Below, piece after piece: positions 1 to 8,140 of a stretch of 64,000 nt of DNA (position 1 is its first letter; each line of letters starts with the position of its first letter). The notes under the pieces were generated by a model. The model searched no databases. It had not been told where the DNA came from and saw only the letters and a list, made by a program, of their open reading frames with translations. Where the stretch lies: assembly GCF_030389495.1 (NCBI RefSeq), contig NZ_CP127832.1:372001-436000 (forward strand), in the 5' to 3' direction. The position numbers and the translations under genes are program-made. The DNA comes from Ligilactobacillus cholophilus. GTDB taxonomy: Bacteria > Bacillota > Bacilli > Lactobacillales > Lactobacillaceae.

Positions 1-2
1 AA

Positions 3-281
3 GCTGGTTTAGATGGATTACGCAATAAAATTGAACCACCAAAATCTATTGATCGTAATATTTATGCAATGGATGAAGAAGAACGTAATCAAAACGGAAT
101 TAAGGATTTACCATCAACCTTACATAATGCACTTAAAGAATTAAAGAATGATGAAGTAATGCAAAATGCACTTGGAAGTCATTTGTATAATAACTTCATG
201 GAAGCTAAGAGACTTGAATGGGATTCATATCGTCAAGAAGTCTCACAATGGGAAAGAGATCAATACTTAGAAATGTACTAA
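3..281 (+). CDS. glnA: Glutamine synthetase, C-terminal fragment
   Basis: This is the 3' end of a gene that begins before the window; the frame is open from base 3. The translated tail contains a glycine-leucine-rich segment followed by [13 protein letters not shown] and SLHL-like helices ([12 protein letters not shown]), then ends in [10 protein letters not shown]. This is the conserved C-terminal domain of bacterial type I glutamine synthetase (ATP + glutamate + ammonia to glutamine, cytosolic dodecamer). About 92 residues are visible of the usual ~445. An ATG at 69 lies inside the gene and is not a start. A terminator follows at once, so glnA is the last gene of its own unit. The recognition rests on family memory of the GS C-terminus and is strong. 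Confidence 0.9.
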   Translation, partial: AGLDGLRNKIEPPKSIDRNIYAMDEEERNQNGIKDLPSTLHNALKELKNDEVMQNALGSHLYNNFMEAKRLEWDSYRQEVSQWERDQYLEMY

Positions 282-290
282 TTAGAGCGT

Positions 291-350
291 AAAATATCGG
301 TTTTGTAGATTTAATCAATTTTGGTTAAGTTTCTTAACCGATATTTTTTA
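291..350 (+). terminator. Intrinsic terminator after glnA
   Basis: The inverted repeat AAATATCGGTT (about 292-302) and AACCGATATTTTTT (335-350) encloses a long loop and ends in a T run. It separates glnA from gmk. Confidence 0.75.
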
Positions 351-434
351 TTTAATATATTTTTGCTTTTTTAATAATTTTTTATAAAATTATGAGATAT
401 TCATTAGAAAAATAATCAAAGATTGTAATAACAC

Positions 435-464
435 TTGAAAAATCAACGTTTTAAGTGAGATAAT
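435..464 (+). promoter_or_regulatory. Putative sigma-A promoter for gmk-rpoZ
   Basis: TTGAAA (435-440) is followed after 18 bp by GATAAT (459-464), about 30 bp before the gmk start. The -35 lies inside an imperfect inverted repeat, CACTTgAAAA/TTTTAAGTG (433-457), which could be an operator or chance. The match is moderate. Confidence 0.45.
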
Positions 465-495
465 ACTGTATAAATTAATCTAGAGGAGAATTTAT

Positions 496-1116
496 ATGCC
501 AAAACGTGGGATGCTCATTGTTCTTTCAGGACCTTCTGGTGTGGGTAAGGGAACTGTTAGAAAAGAAATTTTTTCACAAAAAGATAATACTTTCCATTAT
601 TCTGTTTCAATGACTACAAGAGAGAAACGACCTGGTGAGATAGATGGTAAAGATTATTTCTTTGTTTCAAAAGAAGAATTTGAAAATGAAATTAAAAATG
701 GTGGAATGTTGGAATATGCAAAATATGTTGACAATTATTATGGAACACCATTAAAATATGTTAATGAAATGTTAGACCAGGGAAAAGACGTTTTTTTGGA
801 AATTGAAGTTAAAGGTGCAATGCAAGTTCGTGAAAAAGTTCCTGATGGCTTGTTTATCTTTTTAACTCCTCCTGATTTAATGGAGTTGCGCCAACGTATT
901 ATTAATCGTGGAACTGACGATTTAGAAACAATTGATAAGCGAATGGAAAAAGCAGTCAAAGAAATTGAAATGATGCAAAATTATGATTATGCAGTTGTAA
1001 ATGACGAAGTTCCAAAAGCTGCTGAAAAAATTCAAACTATAATTCGCGCAGAACGTTGGCGTGTTAAACGTTTCTTACCTGATTATAAAAAGCAATTAGG
1101 GTTAGATAAAAATTAA
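496..1116 (+). CDS. gmk: Guanylate kinase
   Basis: This enzyme phosphorylates GMP to GDP with ATP in the cytosol, a step of purine nucleotide supply. The P-loop GPSGVGKGT is at residues 12-20, and the GMP-binding segment [17 protein letters not shown] is at about 40-56. The length of 206 aa is normal for the family. The start is set by the Shine-Dalgarno AGAGGAGAA about 8 bp upstream. It is followed 14 bp later by rpoZ, the usual Firmicute pairing, and the two share the promoter at 435-464 and the terminator after rpoZ. Nothing is unusual in the coding sequence. Confidence 0.97.
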   Translation: MPKRGMLIVLSGPSGVGKGTVRKEIFSQKDNTFHYSVSMTTREKRPGEIDGKDYFFVSKEEFENEIKNGGMLEYAKYVDNYYGTPLKYVNEMLDQGKDVFLEIEVKGAMQVREKVPDGLFIFLTPPDLMELRQRIINRGTDDLETIDKRMEKAVKEIEMMQNYDYAVVNDEVPKAAEKIQTIIRAERWRVKRFLPDYKKQLGLDKN

Positions 1117-1130
1117 TGGAGGCAATTTAA

Positions 1131-1331
1131 ATGATTTTATATCCATCTGTTGATAAATTATTAGAACATGTTAATTCACGTTATTCTTTAGTAATGTTAG
1201 CAGCAAAAAGAGCGCATGAATTAGATGCAGGAGCATTACCTTTATTAAAAGAATACAAATCAGATAAAAATGTAGGTAAGGCTTTAGAAGAAGTTGAAGC
1301 TGGAAAACTTAAAATCAAAGGCGAAGATTAA
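1131..1331 (+). CDS. rpoZ: DNA-directed RNA polymerase omega subunit
   Basis: A 66-aa protein beginning [20 protein letters not shown], with the AAKRAHEL helix that wraps the C-terminal tail of beta-prime in omega subunits. Omega helps assemble and stabilise core RNA polymerase. The length is typical of lactobacillal omega. It has a strong ribosome binding site (GGAGGCAA) and lies directly after gmk. A strong terminator follows, so gmk-rpoZ may be its own transcript, separate from coaBC. Identification rests on the N-terminal motif and the gmk-rpoZ-coaBC-priA order. Confidence 0.95.
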   Translation: MILYPSVDKLLEHVNSRYSLVMLAAKRAHELDAGALPLLKEYKSDKNVGKALEEVEAGKLKIKGED

Positions 1332-1355
1332 TTGTTTTAATTGAATTCATATTAG

Positions 1356-1395
1356 ACAGAGGTTGTGTGATTATTTACACAACCTCTGTTATTAT
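1356..1395 (+). terminator. Intrinsic terminator after rpoZ
   Basis: A perfect 13-bp stem, ACAGAGGTTGTGT (1357-1369) with ACACAACCTCTGT (1377-1389), has a 7-nt loop and a T/A-rich tail. A TATAAT (1429-1434) downstream may be the -10 of a coaBC promoter, but no convincing -35 was seen. Confidence 0.85.
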
Positions 1396-1459
1396 ATTTA
1401 AAATAAAATAATAAATCTTGGTATACTATATAATAGACTTATTGAAGGGAATTTTTGAG

Positions 1460-2665
1460 ATGCATCATAAAAAGATTTTACTTTATATTACTGGAGGAAT
1501 TGCAAGTTATAAAGTTCCAGCTTTGGTTCGTATGCTTGTGAAAAATGACAACGATATAAAAATAATTATGACAAAGTCAGCAACTAAATTTGTTACGCCA
1601 TTAACATTAGAAACTTTGTGTAAAAACAAGGTTTATGTTGATTTTGAAGATGCATTTAATGAAGGTGATTATATTCCACATGTTAGTTTAGCAAAATGGG
1701 CCGATTTTTCGATGATTGTTCCAGCGACAGCTAATATAATTGGAAAGTTAGCAAATGGAATTGCTGATGATTTAGTTACTAGTACATTAATTGCTTCAAA
1801 TCATCCTAAATATATAGTGCCAGCAATGAATGATCAAATGTGGGAAAATCCAGCCACTCAACGAAATGTTAAGCAATTAAACCTAGATGGATATAAAATA
1901 ATGGATCCAGAAGTGGGCTTTTTAGCAGAAGGATATAATGCTAAAGGACGAATGCCAGAAATTGAAGATATTTATAATTGGATTCAAAATGATTTATTGC
2001 CTAAATCATTATCAGGTAAGTCAATTTTAGTAACTGCAGGGGGAACACAGGAACCAATTGATCCAGTAAGATTTATTGGAAACTATTCAAGTGGGAAAAT
2101 GGGAATTCAGATTGCAAAAGCTGCAAAAAATTTAGGTGCGAAAGTAACATTAATTATTGGTGCAACAAATCAAATAATTCCAACTGGAATGAAAGTAATT
2201 AAAATTAAAAGTTTTAAAGATTTACAAAAAGCTTTGTATTCAGAGTTCCCTAAAAATGATGTGTTAATTATGGCAGCAGCTGTTTCAGATTATCATGTTA
2301 AGAATACAGCAAATCAAAAGATTAAAGCAAAAGAAAATGATGAAGTTCAAATCACACTTGAACGAAATCCTAATTTGTTAAGAAATTTAGGAAAGTCGAC
2401 GCATAATCAATTATTAATTGGATTTGCTGCGGAAACAAATCATTTAATTGAGAATGCACAGTTTGAATTGAAAAATAAAAATTTAGATATGTTAATTGCA
2501 AATGATGTTTCAAGAACAGATATTGGTTTTGGAAGTGATGAAAATGAGGTCTATTTAATTACACCAAATGACCCAGTAGAGAAAATTAAAAAGACCACTA
2601 AAAAGCAAATTGCGCAAAGGATAGTTCAAAAAGTAGCTAGTTTAATGAAGAAAGAAGAGGATTAA
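1460..2665 (+). CDS. coaBC: Bifunctional phosphopantothenoylcysteine decarboxylase/phosphopantothenate-cysteine ligase
   Basis: This fusion enzyme makes 4'-phosphopantetheine for coenzyme A. The N-terminal flavoprotein half (CoaC) has the catalytic His in IPHVSLAKW (H74) and the substrate-clamp motif PAMNDQMW (121-128). The C-terminal half (CoaB) starts near residue 190 with GGTQEPIDPVRFIGNYSSGK, typical of the CTP-dependent ligase. The ATG at 1460 is chosen because AGGGA precedes it and MHHKKILLYITGG matches the family's N-terminus; an in-frame start at 1418 would lie in the promoter region. The 401-aa length is normal. The end overlaps the probable priA start. Confidence 0.95.
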   Translation: MHHKKILLYITGGIASYKVPALVRMLVKNDNDIKIIMTKSATKFVTPLTLETLCKNKVYVDFEDAFNEGDYIPHVSLAKWADFSMIVPATANIIGKLANGIADDLVTSTLIASNHPKYIVPAMNDQMWENPATQRNVKQLNLDGYKIMDPEVGFLAEGYNAKGRMPEIEDIYNWIQNDLLPKSLSGKSILVTAGGTQEPIDPVRFIGNYSSGKMGIQIAKAAKNLGAKVTLIIGATNQIIPTGMKVIKIKSFKDLQKALYSEFPKNDVLIMAAAVSDYHVKNTANQKIKAKENDEVQITLERNPNLLRNLGKSTHNQLLIGFAAETNHLIENAQFELKNKNLDMLIANDVSRTDIGFGSDENEVYLITPNDPVEKIKKTTKKQIAQRIVQKVASLMKKEED

Positions 2666-2666
2666 A

Positions 2667-5087
2667 ATAGCAAAATATGCACAAGTGATTGTAGATGTTC
2701 CTGCAATGCAAACTAATCATCCTTTTACTTATAAAATTCCTGAGAAATTTAGGATGATTCTTCAAATTGGCATGCGTGTAACTGTAAGCTTTGGAAATGG
2801 AAACAGAAAAATTCAAGGATTTGTGGTTGGATTATCTGATGAATGTTCAAATGAACATCAATTAAAATCAATTATTGATGTTTTAGATTTAAAACCAGTT
2901 TTGAATGATGAAGCGTTACAGTTAGCTGACTGGTTAGTAACTGAAACATTTGCATTTAAAATTAAATGTTTGCAAGTAATGTTACCAAATGGACTACGTT
3001 CAAAATATGAAAAGACAATTAAGATAAAAGACGACTTTATAGAAGATGAAGAAATTCAGCAGCTATTTCAAGGGAAAAATGAATTAAAATATAATAGTCA
3101 AAAATTTAGTAGTAGACAATTAAAACAAATTGAGAAGTTACGTCGAGAAAAGAAAATTCTTGTAAATTATCATATTAAAGATAAAGCACAACCTAAAGAG
3201 GTCTGGGCATTTAAAGCAGAAACATCAATTGAAGCTTTAAAAAAGATTAAAGCTGATTTGAGAAAAACTGCTATAAAGCAAAAAAGACTTTTAGAGTTTT
3301 TAATTAGAAATCATGATCAAGAATTTATTCAATCTACAGTAACACGAGAATTTAATTTTACTGCAGTTGATATTAAAAAGGCTGCCGAAAAAGGGTGGCT
3401 TAAAAGATTTAAAATTACTAAGTATCGTAATCCCTATGATATTAAAGAAGTAGAACGATCATTTCCCAAAAAATTAACACCTGATCAAAGAAAAGTTACT
3501 GACAGTGTGAATAAATCAATAGATGAAAAATTATCACAAACATTTTTATTAGAAGGTGTAACTGGAAGTGGTAAAACAGAAGTTTATTTGCAGATAATTC
3601 AACATGCATTAGAACTTGGAAAAACAGCCTTAATGTTAGTTCCTGAAATTTCTCTAACTCCTCAAATAGTAAGACAATTTAAAGAGCGATTTGGCAATGA
3701 AGTTGCATTATTACATAGTGCACTATCAGTCGGCGAAAGACTAGATGAATGGAGAAGAATTGAAGATGGAGATGCCAAAATAGTAATTGGCGCACGTTCA
3801 GCAATTTTTGCACCTTTGAAAAATATTGGTGTAATTATAATGGACGAAGAGCATGAAAGCAGTTATAAGCAAGAAGATATGCCTAGATATCATGCACGAG
3901 ATGTTGCTATTTGGCGTAGTAAACGGCATAAATGTCCTGTAGTTTTAGGAAGTGCAACTCCAAGTTTAGAATCTCGGGCGCGTGCACAAAAGGGAGTATA
4001 CAAATGGTTAACGTTAGATAAACGGATAAATGGACGCCCTTTACCAGAGGTTAAACTAATTGATATGCGATCTGCAATACAGTCTGCACCGAATTTAGAT
4101 ATTTCATCAGAATTAGCTAGAGAAATAGAAAAAAGACTTGCACGTCATGAACAAATTGTATTAATGTTAAATCGCAGGGGATATGCCGCATATATTATGT
4201 GTCGGCAATGTGGTGAAGTAATTAAGTGTCCTAATTGTGATATTTCATTAACATACCATAAAGATACAAATTCATTAAAATGTCATTATTGTGGACATGA
4301 GGAATTTGTGCCATCGGTTTGTCCTAACTGCCATAGTAAGAAATTACGTTGTTTTGGAACGGGAACACAAAAAGTTGAAAAAGAACTTATAGAGTTATTT
4401 CCAAGTGCTAGAATTATTCGAATGGATGTGGATACTACTTCGCGTAAAGGGTCACATGAGCGATTATTAAAGCAATTTTCAGATGGAAAAGCAGATATTT
4501 TACTCGGTACTCAAATGATTGCAAAGGGATTGGATTTTCCAAATGTAACGCTTGTTGGAGTACTGAATGCAGATACAACATTAGCATTACCGGATTTTCG
4601 AGCAAGTGAACGTACATTTCAATTATTAACACAGGTTAGTGGACGAGCAGGAAGAGCTGAAAAAGATGGAAAAGTAATTATTCAAACTTTCAATCCTGAG
4701 CACTATGCAATACGTTATGCCCAAAAGCAAGATTATGAATTGTTTTTTAAAAAGGAAATGTATATACGGCATCGTGGGGGATATCCACCTTATTTTTATA
4801 CGATTCAAATTACTGCAAGTCATAAAAATGAGTCTGTTGCAGCTAAAAAAATGTATGAAATACAAGGTGAATTATTAAATCATATTTCATCAAAAGCAAT
4901 GATATTAGGACCAACTCCTGCATCAATTGCTCGAATTAATAATCAATACTATTATCAATTAGTAATTAAATATAAAAATGAACCAGAATTAGAAAAATAC
5001 TTACAATCATTAATGAATGAAGTACAAAAAGAAGAGAGAAATGGATTGAAATTAATAATTGATAGAAATCCGATAAACTTTATGTAA
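2667..5087 (+). CDS. priA: Primosomal protein N' (replication restart helicase PriA)
   Basis: PriA recognises stalled forks and reloads the replicative helicase. An N-terminal 3'-DNA-binding domain (YAQVIVDVPAMQTNHPFTYKIP) leads to a helicase core with Walker A GVTGSGKTE and DEEH box (MDEEHESSYKQED). Eight zinc-binding cysteines follow, from CRQCGEVIKCPNC to CPNCHSKKLRC, then helicase motif VI (QVSGRAGR). The only conventional in-frame start before the conserved N-terminus is GTG 2685, which has no ribosome binding site and deletes part of the first conserved strand. AAGAAGAGG (2652-2660) instead suits ATA 2667 or ATT 2661, both just at or past the coaBC stop. The start coordinate is therefore an inference; the body is certain. 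Confidence 0.93.
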   Translation: MAKYAQVIVDVPAMQTNHPFTYKIPEKFRMILQIGMRVTVSFGNGNRKIQGFVVGLSDECSNEHQLKSIIDVLDLKPVLNDEALQLADWLVTETFAFKIKCLQVMLPNGLRSKYEKTIKIKDDFIEDEEIQQLFQGKNELKYNSQKFSSRQLKQIEKLRREKKILVNYHIKDKAQPKEVWAFKAETSIEALKKIKADLRKTAIKQKRLLEFLIRNHDQEFIQSTVTREFNFTAVDIKKAAEKGWLKRFKITKYRNPYDIKEVERSFPKKLTPDQRKVTDSVNKSIDEKLSQTFLLEGVTGSGKTEVYLQIIQHALELGKTALMLVPEISLTPQIVRQFKERFGNEVALLHSALSVGERLDEWRRIEDGDAKIVIGARSAIFAPLKNIGVIIMDEEHESSYKQEDMPRYHARDVAIWRSKRHKCPVVLGSATPSLESRARAQKGVYKWLTLDKRINGRPLPEVKLIDMRSAIQSAPNLDISSELAREIEKRLARHEQIVLMLNRRGYAAYIMCRQCGEVIKCPNCDISLTYHKDTNSLKCHYCGHEEFVPSVCPNCHSKKLRCFGTGTQKVEKELIELFPSARIIRMDVDTTSRKGSHERLLKQFSDGKADILLGTQMIAKGLDFPNVTLVGVLNADTTLALPDFRASERTFQLLTQVSGRAGRAEKDGKVIIQTFNPEHYAIRYAQKQDYELFFKKEMYIRHRGGYPPYFYTIQITASHKNESVAAKKMYEIQGELLNHISSKAMILGPTPASIARINNQYYYQLVIKYKNEPELEKYLQSLMNEVQKEERNGLKLIIDRNPINFM

Positions 5088-5100
5088 GGAGAAATGTATT

Positions 5101-6054
5101 ATGACTTCAATTGTATTTATGGGAACACCTGCATTTGCAGCTAATATTTTACAAGGAATTTTTGATTCGAATAAATATGATGTTCAAGCAGTTGTAACTC
5201 AACCAGATCGAAAAGTAGGAAGAAAACATAAACTAACTCCTACGCCTGTTAAAGAGGTTGCATTAGCTCATAATGTTCAAGTTTTACAGCCTGAAAAAAT
5301 TAGTAAAAGTGATGAAGCAGATAAAATTATAGAATTAAATCCTGATATTATTATTACAGCAGCATTTGGACAATTTTTGCCAATGAGTGTGATAAATGCA
5401 GCAAAAATTGGAACAATAAATGTTCATGGATCATTATTACCAAAATATAGAGGTGGCGCTCCAATTCAACGAGCAATTATGAATGGTGATTCAGAAACGG
5501 GAGTATCCATTATGTATATGGAAAAGAAAATGGATGCAGGTGATGTTTTAGTTCAAGCAACAATGCCAATTAATGATAATGATGACTCAGGAACAATTTT
5601 TGAAAAAATGAGTGATTTAGGGCGTGATACGCTTTTAAAAATGTTGCCTGATTTTATTGATAATAAAATCAAAGCAGTTCCTCAAAATGAAGCAGAGGTA
5701 GTATTTGCACCTAATATTAAACCAGAGGAAGAAGAATTGCATTTATCACAAAATGCAAAACAATTAGATTGGAAGATTCGTGCATTACGTCCTTATGTAG
5801 GTGCTTATTTTAATGATTTTAAAGGTAAAAGAGTCAAATTATGGGATATTACTGTTTTAGATGAAAAAACGAATGAGTCAGCGGGGACAGTTGTGGGAGT
5901 TGGCAAACATAATTTAAAAATTGCCGCAGCAGAAGGTACAGTTTATCAAATTAATAAATTACAAGTTGCAGGCAAACCACAAATGGATATTACTGCATAT
6001 TTAAATGGATTAGGACAAGGAATTAAGGTAGGTCAAAAATTAATAAATGAGTAA
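5101..6054 (+). CDS. fmt: Methionyl-tRNA formyltransferase
   Basis: It formylates initiator Met-tRNA using 10-formyl-tetrahydrofolate. The N-terminal formyltransferase fold contains the signature VHGSLLPKYRGGAPIQ (108-123) with the catalytic Asn-x-His (N107, H109), and an OB-like C-terminal domain follows. The 317-aa length is normal. AAGGAGAAA precedes the ATG. It sits 13 bp after priA and its last 8 bp overlap the rsmB start, so the two are translationally coupled. The priA-fmt-rsmB-stp-pknB-rsgA order is a classic Firmicute cluster. Confidence 0.96.
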   Translation: MTSIVFMGTPAFAANILQGIFDSNKYDVQAVVTQPDRKVGRKHKLTPTPVKEVALAHNVQVLQPEKISKSDEADKIIELNPDIIITAAFGQFLPMSVINAAKIGTINVHGSLLPKYRGGAPIQRAIMNGDSETGVSIMYMEKKMDAGDVLVQATMPINDNDDSGTIFEKMSDLGRDTLLKMLPDFIDNKIKAVPQNEAEVVFAPNIKPEEEELHLSQNAKQLDWKIRALRPYVGAYFNDFKGKRVKLWDITVLDEKTNESAGTVVGVGKHNLKIAAAEGTVYQINKLQVAGKPQMDITAYLNGLGQGIKVGQKLINE

Positions 6055-7384
6055 TATAAAAAAATCACCTCGATTTTTAGCAATGGAATTGCTTGTTAAA
6101 ATTCGAAAGCAAAAAACATATTCTAATATTGGATTAAATCAATTTATAAGGAAAAATGATTTAAATAATGCAGATGCAAGTTTATTAACTAATTTAGTAT
6201 ATGGAGTTTTACAATATCGATTAACTTTAGAATTCTATTTAAAGCCTTTTATAAAAAAGGCAAGGAAGATTGATCCTTGGGTTTATGAGCTATTATTATT
6301 AGCGATTTATCAAATGGAATATTTAGATAGGATTCCAATTCATGCAATTTTTAATGAAACAATTGAAATTGCTAAAATAAAGGGACATGCTGGAACAAGA
6401 AAATTTGTAACTGGTATTCTTCATAATATTAAAAGACAAGGATTGCCTAATTTTGATCATTTATCTGATGAACAATATTTAAGTATCAAAAATAGTGTTC
6501 CTATTTGGATTGTTAAACAGTTAATTAATTCTGTAGGTTTAGAAAAAACAAATAAAATTTTACAAAGTGTAAATCAAAAGCCTAATGAGAGTTTAAGAGT
6601 AAATGTAGTTAAAAATAGCAAAAATGACCTTCAAGTAGAATTGAAGGAAGAGGACATTGAAACAACCGATAGTAAAGTTGCTAAAGATGGCTTAGTTGCT
6701 CAGTCAGGATTTTTAGCAGGAACACAAGCTTTTAAAAATGGTAAATTTATTATTCAAGATGAGAGTGCAATGTTAGTGGAAGAGTCAATGAACGTTGCAC
6801 CTGGCGAAATAATTTTAGATGCATGTTCTGCTCCTGGTGGGAAAACAACTCAAATTGCAGCAGCATTAAAAAATAGTGGAAAAGTAGTTGCATTAGATAT
6901 TCATGAACATAAATTAAAGTTAGTAGAACAAAATGCTTTACGATTAGGAGTAAACAGTGTAATTGAAACTCAGAAACTGGATGCACGGAAAGTTTCAAAT
7001 GAGTTTCCTGATAATTATTTTGATCAGATTCTAGTTGATGCACCATGTTCAGGAATTGGTCTAATTAGAAGAAAACCAGAAATTAGATATGATAAAACAC
7101 TAAAAGATTCACTAAATTTAGCAAAAATTCAGTTATCAATTTTAGATTCAGTTGCTGATAAGTTGAAAGTTGGCGGAAAGCTAACATATAGTACATGTAC
7201 AATTTTGCCAACCGAAAATCAAACTGTAGTGGATAGCTTTTTAAAATCACATTCTAATTTTGTACAAATTAAGACTAAAACGGCCAAAGCAATAAAAGAT
7301 AGTCGGGAAGATTTAGGATTGACAATTTATCCAGATGATTTTAATTCTGATGGCTTCTTTATTGCAACACTAGTCAAAAAGTAG
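6047..7384 (+). CDS. rsmB: 16S rRNA (cytosine-967-C5)-methyltransferase
   Basis: RsmB (Sun) methylates C967 of 16S rRNA with S-adenosylmethionine. A NusB-like RNA-binding domain covers about residues 1-130. The Rossmann methyltransferase has the SAM-binding motif DACSAPGGKTTQ (about 258) and two cysteines in DAPCSGIG and TYSTCTI; the second is the usual nucleophile. The 445-aa length is as expected. It overlaps fmt by 8 bp and ends just before the phosphatase gene, so it lies inside the operon. Confidence 0.95.
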   Translation: MSNIKKSPRFLAMELLVKIRKQKTYSNIGLNQFIRKNDLNNADASLLTNLVYGVLQYRLTLEFYLKPFIKKARKIDPWVYELLLLAIYQMEYLDRIPIHAIFNETIEIAKIKGHAGTRKFVTGILHNIKRQGLPNFDHLSDEQYLSIKNSVPIWIVKQLINSVGLEKTNKILQSVNQKPNESLRVNVVKNSKNDLQVELKEEDIETTDSKVAKDGLVAQSGFLAGTQAFKNGKFIIQDESAMLVEESMNVAPGEIILDACSAPGGKTTQIAAALKNSGKVVALDIHEHKLKLVEQNALRLGVNSVIETQKLDARKVSNEFPDNYFDQILVDAPCSGIGLIRRKPEIRYDKTLKDSLNLAKIQLSILDSVADKLKVGGKLTYSTCTILPTENQTVVDSFLKSHSNFVQIKTKTAKAIKDSREDLGLTIYPDDFNSDGFFIATLVKK

Positions 7385-7393
7385 GTGAGAGTG

Positions 7394-8140
7394 TTGGAGT
7401 TTGCATACCAGACAGATAGAGGAAATGTTCGTAAAATTAATGAGGATTGTGGAGGCATTTTTAAAAATAAGAATGGCCTATACTTAGGAATAATAGCTGA
7501 TGGTATTGGTGGAAACCGAGGTGGAGATGTCGCTTCAGCAATGGTTACAAATCATCTTGGATACTTGTTTGAAGAGTCATCATTTACTGAAATTGAAGAT
7601 GCATATGACTGGTTGCAAGCGCGCTTACAACTTGAAAATGACTTACTAATAGAAAAGGGTCAACGATATATTGATCTTAAAGAAATGGGAACTACGTTTG
7701 TTTGTATATTAATTTCTGAATGTAGTTGTATCATAGCAAATATTGGTGATAGTCGCGGTTATCGTTTTCGTAATGGTAAATTATTGCAAATTACACAAGA
7801 TCATTCTTTAGTTAATGAATTAGTAAAATCAGGTGCAATTACGAAAGAAGAAGCTAAAAATCATCCGCAGAAAAATGTAATTATTAAAACACTGGGGATA
7901 AATAAAGATGCTCAGATGGATCGGCATACACTCAGAATTCAAAGAGATGATATTTTCTTATTATGTTCTGATGGCCTTTCAAAATTAATAAGTGATGATG
8001 AGATTATCAAAATATTAAATAATAAGAAGAGTAGTTTAGATGAAAAATGCAATAAATTAATTGAAAAAGCTAAAAATAATGGCGGAACAGACAACATTAC
8101 TGTAATTTTAGCATCAGAAGAAGGCGGTGATTCTCAATGA
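7394..8140 (+). CDS. stp: PP2C-family serine/threonine protein phosphatase
   Basis: It dephosphorylates targets of the partner kinase PknB and works with Mn2+ in the cytosol. Metal-binding motifs are visible: RKINEDC near the N-terminus, ADGIGGNRGGDVAS, NIGDSRGYRFR, LLCSDGLSKL and GGTDNIT. TTG 7394 is preferred (MEFAYQTDRGNVR) because AGGTGAG lies at a suitable distance; GTG starts at 7385 and 7391 are possible but sit on the binding site. The length is 248 aa. The stop codon overlaps the kinase start (ATGA), so phosphatase and kinase are coupled. Confidence 0.93.
   Translation: MEFAYQTDRGNVRKINEDCGGIFKNKNGLYLGIIADGIGGNRGGDVASAMVTNHLGYLFEESSFTEIEDAYDWLQARLQLENDLLIEKGQRYIDLKEMGTTFVCILISECSCIIANIGDSRGYRFRNGKLLQITQDHSLVNELVKSGAITKEEAKNHPQKNVIIKTLGINKDAQMDRHTLRIQRDDIFLLCSDGLSKLISDDEIIKILNNKKSSLDEKCNKLIEKAKNNGGTDNITVILASEEGGDSQ

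Noticed and set aside
2685-2687. GTG 2685 as the priA start
   Set aside because: No Shine-Dalgarno is present and conserved N-terminal residues would be lost, so an upstream ATA/ATT start is preferred, though not proven.
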